DNA from: Pelobates cultripes
Taxonomy: Eukaryota > Chordata > Amphibia > Anura > Pelobatidae
Reading direction: 5' to 3'
Assembly: GCA_933207985.1 (NCBI GenBank)
Contig: OW240913.1
Span: 261,496,049 to 261,560,048 of the forward strand
Length of the DNA stretch: 64,000 bases
Position 1 is the stretch's first letter; every line of letters begins with the position of its first letter. The notes under the pieces are model-generated. The model searched no databases, was not told where the DNA came from, and was given only the letters and a program-made list of their open reading frames with translations. The translations under genes were made by a program, and so were the position numbers. Of this stretch, positions 34,261 to 44,894 are shown one piece after another.

Positions 34261-34586
34261 CAGTACGCATGGGTCAGTCACTCTGCACCAGAATTGCCCT
34301 CCAATTGATCATAGTTAAAGGATTTCAAGTGGACTCATTACAATTACAAGGCCTCTAAAGAGGATTTGTCGTATTGTTATTTGTCGTCACTACTTCCCCG
34401 CGTCGGGAATGGGTAATTTGTGCGCCTGCTGCCTTCTCAGGCTGCCTCGCCAGAATCAATCCCTGATTCCCCGTTACCCGTGGTCACCATGGTAGGCGCA
34501 GAAAGTGGCATCAAAAGTTGATAGGGCAGACATCCGAATGCAAAGTCGCCGTCACGGGGACATGCGATTGGCCCGAGGTTCTCTAG
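34261..34586. other. No gene recognised
   Basis: Spacer between the L1 and Gypsy relics. Part may be more Gypsy integrase DNA, too degraded to read. Confidence 0.35.
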
Positions 34587-35680
34587 TCACCAAAGTGCCT
34601 GCGCAACTATAATGTTAACAGCTACTCTGCCGAACAGATCTTCACTAATAGGTAGGGGATGGAGGGGGGCCCTGTGCCGGTCCCTTCTCTTCCCCACTCT
34701 CTGGCAGACATCTGGCAGTACTGCCTCAGATTCTGAGTAATGTCTGGCCAGAAGAAACTGTGGGTGAGCCAAGACGCTGTCCGGCGTGTGCCCAAATACC
34801 CTGCCAAGGGGATATTGTGAGCTAGCTTCAGCAGCTCGTACCAATACTTCTTGGGTCTGGGGCTGGCGGTCTCTCACCAGCCATGTCGTTGGGGAGCCCA
34901 TTGAAAAAGTGCTCTAGCATGACAAGCTGGGTGCTCTCCAGGAACTTGGCTTGATGGGAGTTGAGCAAGTTCTAACTTTTCTAAACTTTTGGCGGTATTG
35001 CTTGGGGTGACCACATACCGGGCCAGGAGGATTTGTGTAATAACGGGATAGTCTCTGATCTGCTCTTCTGGTACAGCTCGGTAAATATCCGCTGCCTTCC
35101 CCACTTGTTTGCTGGCCAGGATGGTGACCCAGTCGCTGGGGTCCACGGCTTGGAGTAGGCACTGACGCTCAAAGTCTTGTAAAAAGTCATCGATGCCTTC
35201 TTCTGCTTCCTTAAACTCTTTGAAGGCATTGTATGGTAGCTTGTGGGCCAGGGTGGTTGTGCTTCCCAGGTCCCTCTGCTCCCTTCTTTCTTCATCTGAG
35301 TTCATGGAGGTCGCCCTCTGTCTATTGGCAAGGACATAGGCTTGCACCTCCAAAAAGGTCCTGCTGACAATCCTCTGAGGGTGGCTCTCGGTAATATGCC
35401 AGGCGCCGTTCCCCCTCCTTGCGCACTTCCTCCTCATCTCCGGCCCCTGGCTTGGGTTTGTTGCCTCACTGCGTGCCTGGTCATCCTCCATGAGCGCAGT
35501 AGTCAATTCGGCCTTGTTACGCCAACCAGGCGTTATTCCTCTGGCTCCACACAAGTCCTCCAGTGTAGGTCGCTTTAGAGCACTGTAGTCCATGGGTCTG
35601 TTGGCAGGGACATGGGATCCCGCTGCTTTCCACCAATTGAAGCGGGACTTGGGTAACCGATGGTTATCCCCTTTGATTAG
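34587..35680 (-). pseudogene. Gypsy-type LTR retrotransposon relic: gag joined to integrase
   Basis: A 239-codon frame (35593-34874, minus) is a Gypsy-type gag: a SAP-like N-terminus (PTLEDLCGARGITPGWRNK), then KLPYNAFKEFKEAEEGIDDF, QDFERQCLLQAV and ILLARYVVTPSN. After a frame change at about 34880 it ends WVRDRQPQT-like. Sequence from about 34810 downward is not gag but integrase: HTPDSV/THSFFWPDITQNLRQYCQ resembles the zinc-binding domain and PLHPLPISEDLFGRVAVNI the start of the catalytic core. Protease, reverse transcriptase and RNase H are missing between them. ATTGGTGGAAAGCAGCGGG before the gag ATG looks like an LTR end with primer-binding region. Confidence 0.75.
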
Positions 35681-35752
35681 AATAGGTCAGACCCATTTCC
35701 CTAGTAACCGGATGGGACACAGTTCCACGATACAACATTTGACAATCTTTGT
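35681..35752. other. Junction between Gypsy relic and hAT relic
   Basis: Short stretch that may hold the remains of the Gypsy LTR. Nothing diagnostic. Confidence 0.3.
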
Positions 35753-37290
35753 TTGAGTACACAGCTCTGCCTCCTGTTGCATCCTCCTCCTATTCCGCTT
35801 CCTCCTCCTCTACCACCTCCTCATCCGGTCAGCGTAACACGTAACACCTTCACCACCGACACAGCCGGGGGGAAACAACAGCAAGCTTTTTTAAAACTCA
35901 TATGTTTGGGAGGAAAACCCCACACCGCGCAGGAGCTGTGGACGGGCATGGAACAACAGACCAATGAGTGGTTGTTGCAACTGAGCCTCAAGCCCGGCCT
36001 GGTGGTGTGCGATAATGGGCGAAATCTCGTAGCAGCTCTGTGCCTAACCAGTTTGACGCACATGCCTTGCCTGGCGCATGTGCTGAATTTGGTGGTGCAG
36101 AAATTCCTGAAAAACTACTCATATATATTTTTGGGGGCTACCCCAATAAAAACAAATAAAAACCAGTGTTGGCTACCTCCTCCTCCTTCACCGCCGCTTC
36201 CACCTACACCGCCACGGTCACCTCCTCCTCAAGCTATGGGTCACTTAGTATAAACTATGTACACAATAGCAGAGGCTTGTGAAGGCCTTTTCTCCATGCA
36301 TCAGGAATTGAGCATTTCTCCATGCATCAGGACTGCAAGAAATGCACCGCAGGCCGCAAATGTTTCTTTTTTTATATGTCCCAATATTTTAAGGGCTACC
36401 CCAATTAAAAAACAAACAGATATAAAAAACAGTGTTGGCTAGTTCCTCCTTCTCCACCGCCAATTCCACCTACACCGCCACGGTCACCGCCTCCTCAACC
36501 TATGGGTCACTTAGTATAAACTATGTACACAATAGCAGAGGCTTGTGAAGGCCTTTTCTCCGTGCATCAGGAGTTGAGCATTTCTCCATGCATCAGGACT
36601 GCGAGAAATGCACCGCAGGACGCAAATGTTTCTTTTTTTATATTTCCCAATATTTTGGGGGCTACCCCAATTAAAAAAACAAAAACAAATAAAAAACAGT
36701 GTTGGCTACCTCCTCCTCCACCGCCGCTTCCACCTACACCGCCACGGTCACCACCTCCTCAACCTATGGGTCACTTAGTATAAAGTATGTACACAATAGC
36801 AAAGGCTTGTGAAGGCATTTTCTCCATGCATCAGGAGTTTAGCTCAGTTTGAACAATGAAAGAGAATACCCTGCACTCCAACCCTCTCTCAAATGGATAA
36901 TTCTGGTGATTCTCCTGACAGCCATGCTTTAGATTTTGATTTATGTTCTTCCAAAGCTAAAATCAAAGATTCCATCTAGTGCTATTTTATGGCTCAGCTG
37001 TATTTTTATTTTTTATGTATTTTATGTTATTTTAAGTGATTTCCCTATCCACATTTGTTTGCAGGGCACTTGTCCTACTCTTACCCCCATTTTACTTTCT
37101 TTTGCAGCCCTCTAGCCCTTTCCAGGACTTTTTTAGAACCATTTTTTGTGCCCAAAAGTTCGGGTCCCCATTGACTTCAATGGGGTTCCGGGTCAAATTC
37201 GGGGTCAAGTTCGATACCGAACCCGGACTTTTTTTCGAAGTTCGTCCGAACCTGCCGGACCCGAACATCCAGGTGTCCGCTCAACTCTAA
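35753..37290 (+). pseudogene. hAT transposon relic (transposase fragment and 3' end)
   Basis: A 166-codon frame (35753-36253) contains LELWTGMEQQTNEWL-like sequence, PGLVVCDNGRNLVAAL with the second catalytic aspartate, and LTHMPCLAHVLNLVVQKFLK. It is a paralogue of the transposase at 39721-42966 (there VVCDNGTNLLAAL and LTHVPCMAHVCNLIVQRF). The rest of the transposase is deleted and replaced by tandem repeats (36133-36850). The end near 37280 (GGTGTCCGCTCAACTCTA, preceded by GTTCGGGT-type sequence) resembles hAT termini of this kind in frogs. Confidence 0.8.
36133..36850 (+). repeat. Tandem repeat, 3 units of about 260 bp
   Basis: Units begin near 36133, 36391 and 36656 with GGGCTACCCCAAT. 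Each carries CTACACCGCCACGGTCACC, ATGGGTCACTTAGTATAAA and GAAATGCACCGCAGG. The third is incomplete. Frames across the units are proline-rich by chance composition. Confidence 0.9.
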
Positions 37291-37716
37291 TTCTAACTTA
37301 CTTAGAATTTAAATTAAGTTTAATTTTAGATATACAACAATAAAAGGTTGTGAAAGTGCATATTTAGACAATTTTATATCCTACGTTTAATTATCCTATA
37401 TATCATTAAGCCATATTTTTCTGATAATCAGTATTCAACCTTTTACGATACTTAAAGGGCTAATACATTCCATTTCAAATAATATGTGTTCCTTCAAGGA
37501 ATGTAGTCACTTTAAAGCTAATTCATCATTAAAGTGGCCCCATATGGCTGCCTTTGAGAATGGAGTATTTAAATATATTCTATATATAATCTTCTTAGAT
37601 AATTATTTTTGGGGACTCTTACTTCATAAACTTCAATGCGTCGCAAGTCATCGTGACGTCAAGAATCTTACTCTATAGGATCTGGGGTATACCAATTTCA
37701 AAGAGATGGAGAGAGT
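37291..37716. other. No gene recognised
   Basis: AT-rich spacer between two transposons. Confidence 0.45.
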
Positions 37717-38479
37717 TTAAAGGAACACTATAGTCACTTAAATTACTTTAGCTAAATAAAGCAGTTTTAGTGTATAGATCATTCCCCTGCAATTTCACTG
37801 CTCAATTCACTGTCATTTAGGAGTTAAAACACTTTGTTTCTGTTTATGCAGCCCTAGCCACACCTCCCCTGGCTATGCTTGACAGAGCCTGCATGAAAAA
37901 AAAACAACTGGTTTCACTTTCAAACAGATGTAATTTACCTTAAATAATTGTACCTCAATCTCTAAATTGAACTGTAATCACATACAGGAGGCTCTTGCAG
38001 GGTCTAGCAAGCTATTAACATAGCAGGGGATAAAAAAATCTTAATTAAACAGAACTTGCAATTAGTGATGCACCGAACGGTTCGCTGGCAAATAGTTCCT
38101 GGCGAACATAGCATGTTCGCGTTCGCCACGGCGGGCGAACATTTGCGCGGTTCAATCCGCCCCCTATTCGTCATCATTGAGTAAACTTTGACCCTGTACC
38201 TCACAGTCAGCAGACACATTCCAGCCAATTAGCAGCACACCCTCCCTAGCAGACCCTCCCACCTACTGGACAGCATCCATTTTAGATTAATTCTCAAGCT
38301 GCATGCTTAGTGAGAGGAGGGAAAGTGTAGCTGCTGTTGATTAGATAGGGAAATGCATAGCTAGGTCCACTACTGTCCTGAAGGACTCATCTGATCTCTG
38401 CTGTAAGGACAGCACTCCAAAAAGCCCTTTTTAGGGCTAGAACATGAGTCTGCTTTTTTTTTTTTTTTTGTGTGTAATG

Positions 38480-39690
38480 TAATTGCAGTTAGTTGTCTGC
38501 CACTGCTGCCAGCTTCTGTGTCAGGCTCACAGTGGATACTGTGCCCAGTGCCACCACTCACTCACTGGTGTCACAATAGCTTGCATTTAAAAACAAAAAT
38601 TTTTTTTCACTGTTATAGATTGAATAGCAGTTAGTTGTCTGCAAGCTTCTGTGTCAGGCTCACAGTAGATACTGTGCCTAGTGCCACCACTCACTCACTG
38701 GTGTCACAATAGCTTGCATTTAAAACCCAAAAACTTTTTTCACTGTTATAGATTGAATAGCAGTTAGTTGTCTGCCAGCGGGTGTGTCAGGCTCACAGTG
38801 GATACTGTGCCCATTTGCCCAGTCAGTGCCACCACTCATATCTAGTGTCACAATAGCTTGCATTTAAAAACAAAAAACTTTTTTCACTGTTATAGATGAA
38901 TAGCAGTCAGTGTCCTTAAAGCGGGTGTGTTAAGCTCACAGTGGATACGGTGCCCAGTGCCACCACTCACTGGTGTCACAATAGCTTGCATTTAAAAACA
39001 AAAAACTTTTTTCACTGTTATAGATTGAATAGCAGTCAGTGTCCTTAAAGCGGATGTGTTGTAGCCCTACAGCGTGTACTCTGCCAGTTTACAGTGCCAC
39101 TCATATCTGGTGTGTCATAATAGCTTGCATTTAAAACCCAAAAACTTTTTTCAATTGTTATAGATGGAATAGCAGTTAGTTGTCTCAACGGGTGTGTCAG
39201 GCTCACAGTGGATACTGTGCCCAGTGCCACCACTCACTCACTGGTGTCACAATAGCTTGCATTTAAAACCAAAAAACTTTTTTCACTGTTATAGATGGAA
39301 TAGCAGTTAGTTGTCTCAAAGCGGGTGTGTCAGGCTCACAGTGGATACTGTGCCCAGTGCCACCACTCACTCACTGGTGTCACAATAGCTTGCATTTAAA
39401 AACAAAAAACTTTTTTCACTGTTATAGATTGAATAGCAGTTAGTTGTCTGCCACTGCTGCCAGCTTCTGTGTCAGGCTCACAGTGGATACTGTGCCCATT
39501 TGCCCAGTCAGTGCCACCACTCACACACTGGTGTCACAATAGCTTGCATTTAAAAACAAAAAACTTTTTTCACTGTTATAGATTGAATAGCAGTTAGTTG
39601 TCTTCAAGCGGGTGTGTCAGGTCTACAACGTGTACTCTGCCAACCTTTGCCAGTGCACATTGCCACTCATATCTGGTGTCACAGTAGCTT
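38480..39690 (+). repeat. Subterminal tandem repeat of the hAT element, 9 units
   Basis: Nine units of about 131-151 bp, each with AGCAGTTAGTTGTCT or AGCAGTCAGTGTCC, CAGGCTCACAGTGGATACTG, CACTGGTGTCACAATAGCTT and a CTTTTTTCACTGTTATAGAT. They end just before the transposase ATG. Repeated transposase-binding sites are usual in hAT subterminal regions, though units this long are less so. Confidence 0.93.
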
Positions 39691-39720
39691 GCACGCATAG
39701 TACCACTAATCGAAAAAAAA

Positions 39721-42700
39721 ATGACAGGCAGAGGCAGGCCACCCCACAGGGGCCGTCGTGGTCGCGGTGCTGTGATTCCCTTTTGCCCTAGAATAATGCC
39801 CAGTTTTCAGAGGCCAGGTACCCTGAACTTGAAAAGTTCTGAGGACATAGTTGACTGGCTAACACAGGACACCCAATCTTCTACAGCTTCCGCTCGGAAC
39901 CTTGACGCAACATTCTCCTCCAGCTTAGCTTCGGGTACCTCTCAAGATACCACTCACCCGCCTGCCGCCACCACCAACACTAGCACCACAGCCGCTTCAC
40001 TTGGTATGCCAGAGGAGTTATTTACACATCCGCTTGAAGAAATGAGTGATGCGCAACCATTATTGACAGAGGATGTAGATAACAGGGATATGTCTCAATC
40101 AGGCAGCATTACACATGTACGGTGTGATGATGATGTTGTACCCGCTGCTGCTTCCTTTGCTGAGTTGTCAGATACAAGTGAAGCGGTTGATGATGACAAT
40201 GCGTCCATGGATGTCACGTGGGTGCCCGCTCGGCAAGAAGAAGAACAGGGCGAAAGTTCAGATGGGGAGACAGAGAGGAGGAGGAGACGAGTTGGAAGCA
40301 GGGGGAGGTCGTCGCAAGGAGCTAGTGGCACAGTCAGACAGCATGCATCGACACCCGGGGTCAGCCCGACAGCACGCCAATCAACGCATGCTGTGTCCAC
40401 CACCAGAATGCCGCCATTGCAGAGCTCAGCAGTGTGGAATTTTTTTTGTGTGTCTGCCTCTGACAACAGCGATGCCATTTGCAACCTCTGCCAAAAGAAA
40501 CTGAGTCGTGGGAAGTCCAACACCCACCTAGGTACAACTGCTTTGTGAAGGCACATGATCGCACATCACAAACGCCTATGGGATCAACACATGAGTACAA
40601 GTAGCACACAAACTCAAAGCCGCCATCCTCCTCCTGGTCCAGCATCTTCAGCCACGTCAACCACTGCTGTCCTCCTTGCCCCCTCTCAACCATCCGCCAC
40701 TCCGTCTCTCGCCTTGAGCAGTTCCTGCTCATCTGCCCACAGTCATGTGTCTGTCAAGGACATGTTTGAGAGTAAGAAGCCAATGTCAGAAAGTCACCCC
40801 CTTGCCCGGTGTCTGACAGCTGGCTTGTCTGTACTATTAGCCCGCCAGCTTTTACCATACAAGCTGGTGGAGTCTGAGGCGTTCAAAACATTTGTAGCTA
40901 TTGGAACAACGCAGTGGAAGGTACCAGGACGAAATTTCTTTTCACAAAAGGCAATCCCCAACCTGTACTCGATTGTGCAAAAGGAAGTAATGGCATGTCT
41001 GGCACACAGTGTTGGGGCAAGGGTCCATCTGACCACTGATACCTGGTCTGCAAAGCATGGTCAGGGCAGGTATATCACCTACACTGCGCATTGGGTAAAC
41101 CTTCTGACGGGTGCCAAGCATTGAACGTGTGGATCTGCAGAGGAGTTGGTGACACCGCCACGACTTGCAGGCAGGCCTGCTGCCACCTCCTCTACTCCTC
41201 CTACTCCATCCTCTTCCATAAGCTCCTCGGCTGAGTCCTCTTCTGCTGCTGCGTCTTGCTCCACATCAACGGCACCCCCCCAGCTCCCCAGGTACTATTC
41301 CACATCCCGGATACGGCAGTGTCACGCCGTCTTGGGTTTGACTTGCTTGAAAGCAGAGAGTCACACCGGACAAGCACTCCTGTCCGCCCTGAACGCACAG
41401 GTGGAAAAGTGGCTGACTGCGCAGCAACTGGAGATCGGCAAAGTGGTTTGTGACAACGGAACAAATTTGTTGGCGGCATTGAAGTTGGGCAAGTTGACAC
41501 ATGTGCCGTGTATGGCACATGTGTGTAATCTGATCGTACAACGCTTTGTGCATAAGTACACAGGCTTACAGGACATCCTGAAGCAGGCCAGGAAGGTGTG
41601 TGGCCATTTCAGGCGTTCCTACACGGCCATGGCTCACTTTGCCGATATCCAGCGGCGAAACAACATGCCAGTGAGGCGCTTGATTTGCGACAGCCCGACA
41701 CGTTGGAATTCAACACTCCTAATGTTTGACCACCTGCTCCAACAAGAAAAAGCCGTTAATGAATATTTGTATGACCGGGGTGCTAGGACAGCCTCTGGGG
41801 AGCTGGGAATTTTTTTGCCACGTTACTGGACGCTCATGCGCAATGCCTGTAGGCTCATGCGTCCTTTTGAGGAGGTGACAAACCTAGTCAGTCGCACCGA
41901 AGGCACCATCAGCGACATCATACCATTTGTTTTCTTCCTGGAGCGTGCCCTGCGAAGAGTGCTGGATCAGGCCGTAGATGAGCGTGAAGAGGAAGAGGAA
42001 GAGTTGTGGTCACCATCACCACCAGAACCAGCCTTATCAGCATCGCTTGCTGGACCTGCGGCAACGCTGGAAGAGGATTGTGAGGAAGAGGAGTCAGAGG
42101 AGGAATGTGGCTTTGAGGAGGAGGAGGAAGACCAACCACAACAGGTATCCCAGGGTGCTCGTTGTCACCTATCTGGTACCCGTGGTGTTGTACATGGCTG
42201 GGGGGAAGAAAATACCTTCATTGACATCAGTGAGGAGGAGGAACGGGAAATGAGTAGCTCGGCATCCAACCTTGTGCAAATGGGGTCTTTCATGCTGTCG
42301 TGCCTGTTGAGGGACCCTCGTATAAAAAGGCTGAAGGAGAACGACCTGTACTGGGTGTCCACGCTACTAGACCCCCGGTATAAGCAGAAAGTGGCTGAAA
42401 TGTTACCAAATTACAACAAGTTGGAAAGGATGCAGCATTTGCAAAATAAATTAAAAAGTATGTTTTACACAGCGTATAAGGGTGATGTCACAGCACAACG
42501 GGAATCTAACAGGGGAAGAGGTGAAAGTAATCCTCCTCCTCCCACGACCACGCCGGCAAGGACAGGACGCTTTACAGACGTGTTGTTGATGGAGGACATG
42601 CGGAGCTTTTTAAGTCCTATGAATCGCCACAGCCCTTCGGGATCCACCCTCAGAGAACGACTCGACCGACAGGTAGCAGACTACCTCGCCTTAACTGCAG

Positions 42701-42966
42701 ATATCGACACTCTGAGGAGCGATGAACCCCTTCACTACTGGGTGTGCAGGCTTGACCTGTGGCCTGAGCTATCCCAATTTGCAATAGAACTTCTGGCCTG
42801 CCCCGCTTCAAGTGTCCTGTCAGAAAGGACCTTCAGTGCAGCAGGAGGTTTTGTCACTGAGAAGAGAAGTCGCCTAGTTCAAAAAAGTCTAGATTACCTC
42901 ACCTTTATTAAGATGAATGAGGGATGGATCCCGACGGGACTGACAGTGGGCGATACATCCGACTAA
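39721..42966 (+). pseudogene. hAT transposase (BED zinc finger, RNase-H-like core), two stops
   Basis: One frame runs 1081 codons with only two stop codons, TGA at 40546-40548 and TGA at 41122-41124. The N-terminus is arginine/glycine-rich (GRGRPPHRGRRGRG, AT-hook-like), followed by an acidic/serine linker. A BED-type zinc finger (AVWNFF, CNLCQKK, THL, RHM; about codons 240-280) is crossed by the first stop. The core has TTDTWSAK with the first aspartate, VVCDNGTNLLAAL with the second, and CDSPTRWNSTLLM. An acidic insert follows at about codons 750-850. The C-terminal dimerisation region reads YWVCRLDLWPELSQFAIELL, ACPASSVLSERTFSAAG and EKRSRL. The protein would bind its own ends and cut and paste the element. 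Confidence 0.92.
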
Positions 42967-43097
42967 AAAAGGCCTGATGAGATGAGTTGCCTTGGGCTAA
43001 AAATGGTCCACACGCTGCTGTATTTTAGCTCTGAATGCTGGTTGACTTGCGTGACTTACCTGCCACCAACTAGGGTTCAAGCCGCAATGTTTTAGGG

Positions 43098-43183
43098 CAG
43101 TGCTCCCCAACCTTTTTATCGCCGCGGACCGGTAAACGTTTGATCCACGTACCGGTCCGCGGCCCGGGGGTTGGGGAACACTG
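43098..43183. mobile_element. 86-bp hAT MITE, TSD TTTTAGGG
   Basis: It starts CAGTGCTCCCCAACC and ends GGTTGGGGAACACTG; almost the whole unit is foldback (GCCGCGGACCGGT / ACCGGTCCGCGGC). TTTTAGGG flanks it at 43090-43097 and 43184-43191. It inserted into the larger hAT after that element had formed. Confidence 0.93.
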
Positions 43184-43430
43184 TTTTAGGGCGCTTTCTG
43201 CCTGGGAAACAAACATCAATTCTTCTGGCCGCTGCTACAGCAGCGGCTGCAACAATACCTAATTTTTCAGGCATGTGTACATGCCTAATTTTTCGGGCCT
43301 CTGGTGCTGCACTGTGGTTTCAAAAACCAAACCAAAAAAAAGGCACATAACAGGGATTAAACTGATAAGAATAATACTACTTAACACACCTTATAATAAC
43401 GCAGAGAGAGGCAACGCAGAGAGAGGAGTC

Positions 43431-43640
43431 TGAAGAAGAGGAGTCAGAGGAGGAAGGTGGCTTTGAGGAGGTGGAAGACCAAACACAGCAGGCGTCCCAG
43501 GGGGCTTGTTGTCACCTTTCGGGGACCCTTGGTGTTGTACGTGGCTGGGTGGAGGAAGAGACCTTCAATGACATCAGTGAGGACAAGGAACGGGACATGG
43601 CTAGCTTGGTATCCAACCTTGTGCAAATGGGGAGTTTGCG
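43431..43640 (+). pseudogene. Diverged duplicate of the transposase acidic segment
   Basis: This stretch reads SQGACCHLSGTLGVVRGW, EEETFNDISEDKERDMASL and VSNLVQMGSL. It parallels 42095-42290 in the transposase (SQGARCHLSGTRGVVHGW, ENTFIDISEEEEREMSSS, ASNLVQMGSF). It lies in the 3' untranslated part of the same transposon and is not joined to any catalytic domain. Confidence 0.85.
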
Positions 43641-43962
43641 GTTGTGCAAATGGACTGTTTGCGGTTGTTTGTGGTGTGTTAAACGGGGAGTTTGGTCTGT
43701 CACTGTGAAGCGGGCATAACCCTTACACTACCTGATCGATACAACATCATACAGTAGGTCCCCCCCCTCATTATTTTTATGGTCCCCACCCACCGCTCAC
43801 GGGTGGGGGCGGGCGGGAGGACAGTAGGTCCCCCCCCATTGAGATTTATGGCCCCCACCCACCGTGCAGGGGTGGGGGCCGGGGGGAGGACAGTAGGTCC
43901 CCCCTTATCCTTATTTACTGAATATTCCCCTGTATAACAATGTTTGGCATTTAGTGAATATT

Positions 43963-44300
43963 CCCTATTCTGCTCTGTGTCAGTGTGTATCAGGGGCTCT
44001 GAGGACAGGTGTCAATCCATATCTGCCAAGTGATCCTATGTAGGAGGAACAGTCTCTATTCTGCTCTGTGTCAGTGTGTATCATGGTCTCTGAGGACAGG
44101 TGTCAATCCATATCTGCCAAGTGACCCTATGTAGGGGGAACAGTCTCTATTCTGCTCTGTGTCAGTGTGTATCAGGGCTCTGAGGACAGGTGTCAATCCA
44201 TATCTGCCAAGTGACCCTATGTAGGAGGAACAGTCTCTATTCTGCTCTGTGTCAGTGTGTATCAGGGTCTCTGAGGACAGGTGTCAATCCATATGTCAAG
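43963..44300 (+). repeat. Subterminal tandem repeat of the hAT element, 4 units of about 90 bp
   Basis: Units share CTATTCTGCTCTGTGTCAG, TCTGAGGACAGGTGTCAATC and CTGCCAAGTGACCCTATG. The fourth breaks into a shorter CATATGTCAGGTGTCAAT stutter. They mirror the 5' tandem array in position but not in sequence. Confidence 0.9.
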
Positions 44301-44894
44301 GTGTCAATATGTCATATGTCAGGTGTCAATCCATATCCATTGTGATTTAGGAATGTTAGGTGATTTATGCCCTTTATGGATTAAGACCAGACTCTGCATC
44401 AACTGTGTAATTTTCCATGGGAGTTTTGCCATGGATCCCCTCCGGCATGCCACAGTCCAGGTGTTAGTCCCCTTGAAACAACTTTTCCATCACTATTGTG
44501 GCCAGAAAGAGTCCCTGTGTGTTTTAAAATTCGCCTGCCCATTGAAGTCTATGGCGGTTCTCCTGGTTCGCCGGTTCGCGAACATTTGCGAAAATTTCGG
44601 GTTCGCGACATCACTACTTGCAATAAAGAAAGCCTAAATAGGGCTCTCTTTACAGAAAGTGTTTATGGAAGGCTGTGCAAGTCACATGCAGGGAGGTGTG
44701 ACTAGGGTTCATAAACAAAGGGATTTAACTTCTAAATGGCAGAGGATTGAGCAGTGAGGCTGCAGGGGCATGTTCTATACACCAAAACATAAAACATTAA
44801 GCTAAAATTGTTCAGGTGACTATAGTGTCCCTTTAATATCTTTTTCTCGTAAGTTTTGTGTTACTAGTATACTATAAGTATGTACAGTTTAGAA

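Larger units (their letters stand above)
38063..44616 (+). mobile_element. hAT transposon, 6554 bp, near full length, TSD CTTGCAAT
   Basis: Ends are TAGTGATG at 38063 and CATCACTA at 44616; further in, CGAACGGTTCGC and GGTTCGCGAAC motifs extend the inverted repeat imperfectly. CTTGCAAT occurs at 38055-38062 and 44617-44624. Order: 5' end, nine tandem repeats (about 38480-39690), transposase frame (39721-42966), 86-bp nested MITE, a second diverged piece of transposase-like sequence (43431-43633), GTGGGGGC modules (43750-43910), four 90-bp tandem repeats, 3' end. The transposase has only two in-frame stops, so this is a fairly young insertion. Confidence 0.93.
37717..44836. mobile_element. T2-type MITE split by the hAT transposon
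   Basis: The halves 37717-38062 and 44617-44836 together make a MITE of about 560 bp with TTAAAGGAACACTATAG and CTATAGTGTCCCTTTAA ends. It matches, in inverted orientation, the intact copy at 16266-16771. The hAT transposon at 38063-44616 interrupts it near the middle. Confidence 0.9.

Noticed and set aside
35753..36783. Proline-rich plus-strand frames with PPPPP runs
   Set aside because: They come from 260-bp tandem repeats in a hAT relic. Only the part before about 36120 is real transposase sequence.
38480..39690. Regular direct repeats that could suggest a CRISPR array
   Set aside because: Units are 131-151 bp, nearly identical along their length and without unique spacers. They lie inside a eukaryotic hAT transposon.
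40095..40732. Antisense frames of 123-153 codons opposite the hAT transposase
   Set aside because: The plus strand carries the conserved BED finger and transposase. The antisense frames have no family motif and are shadows.
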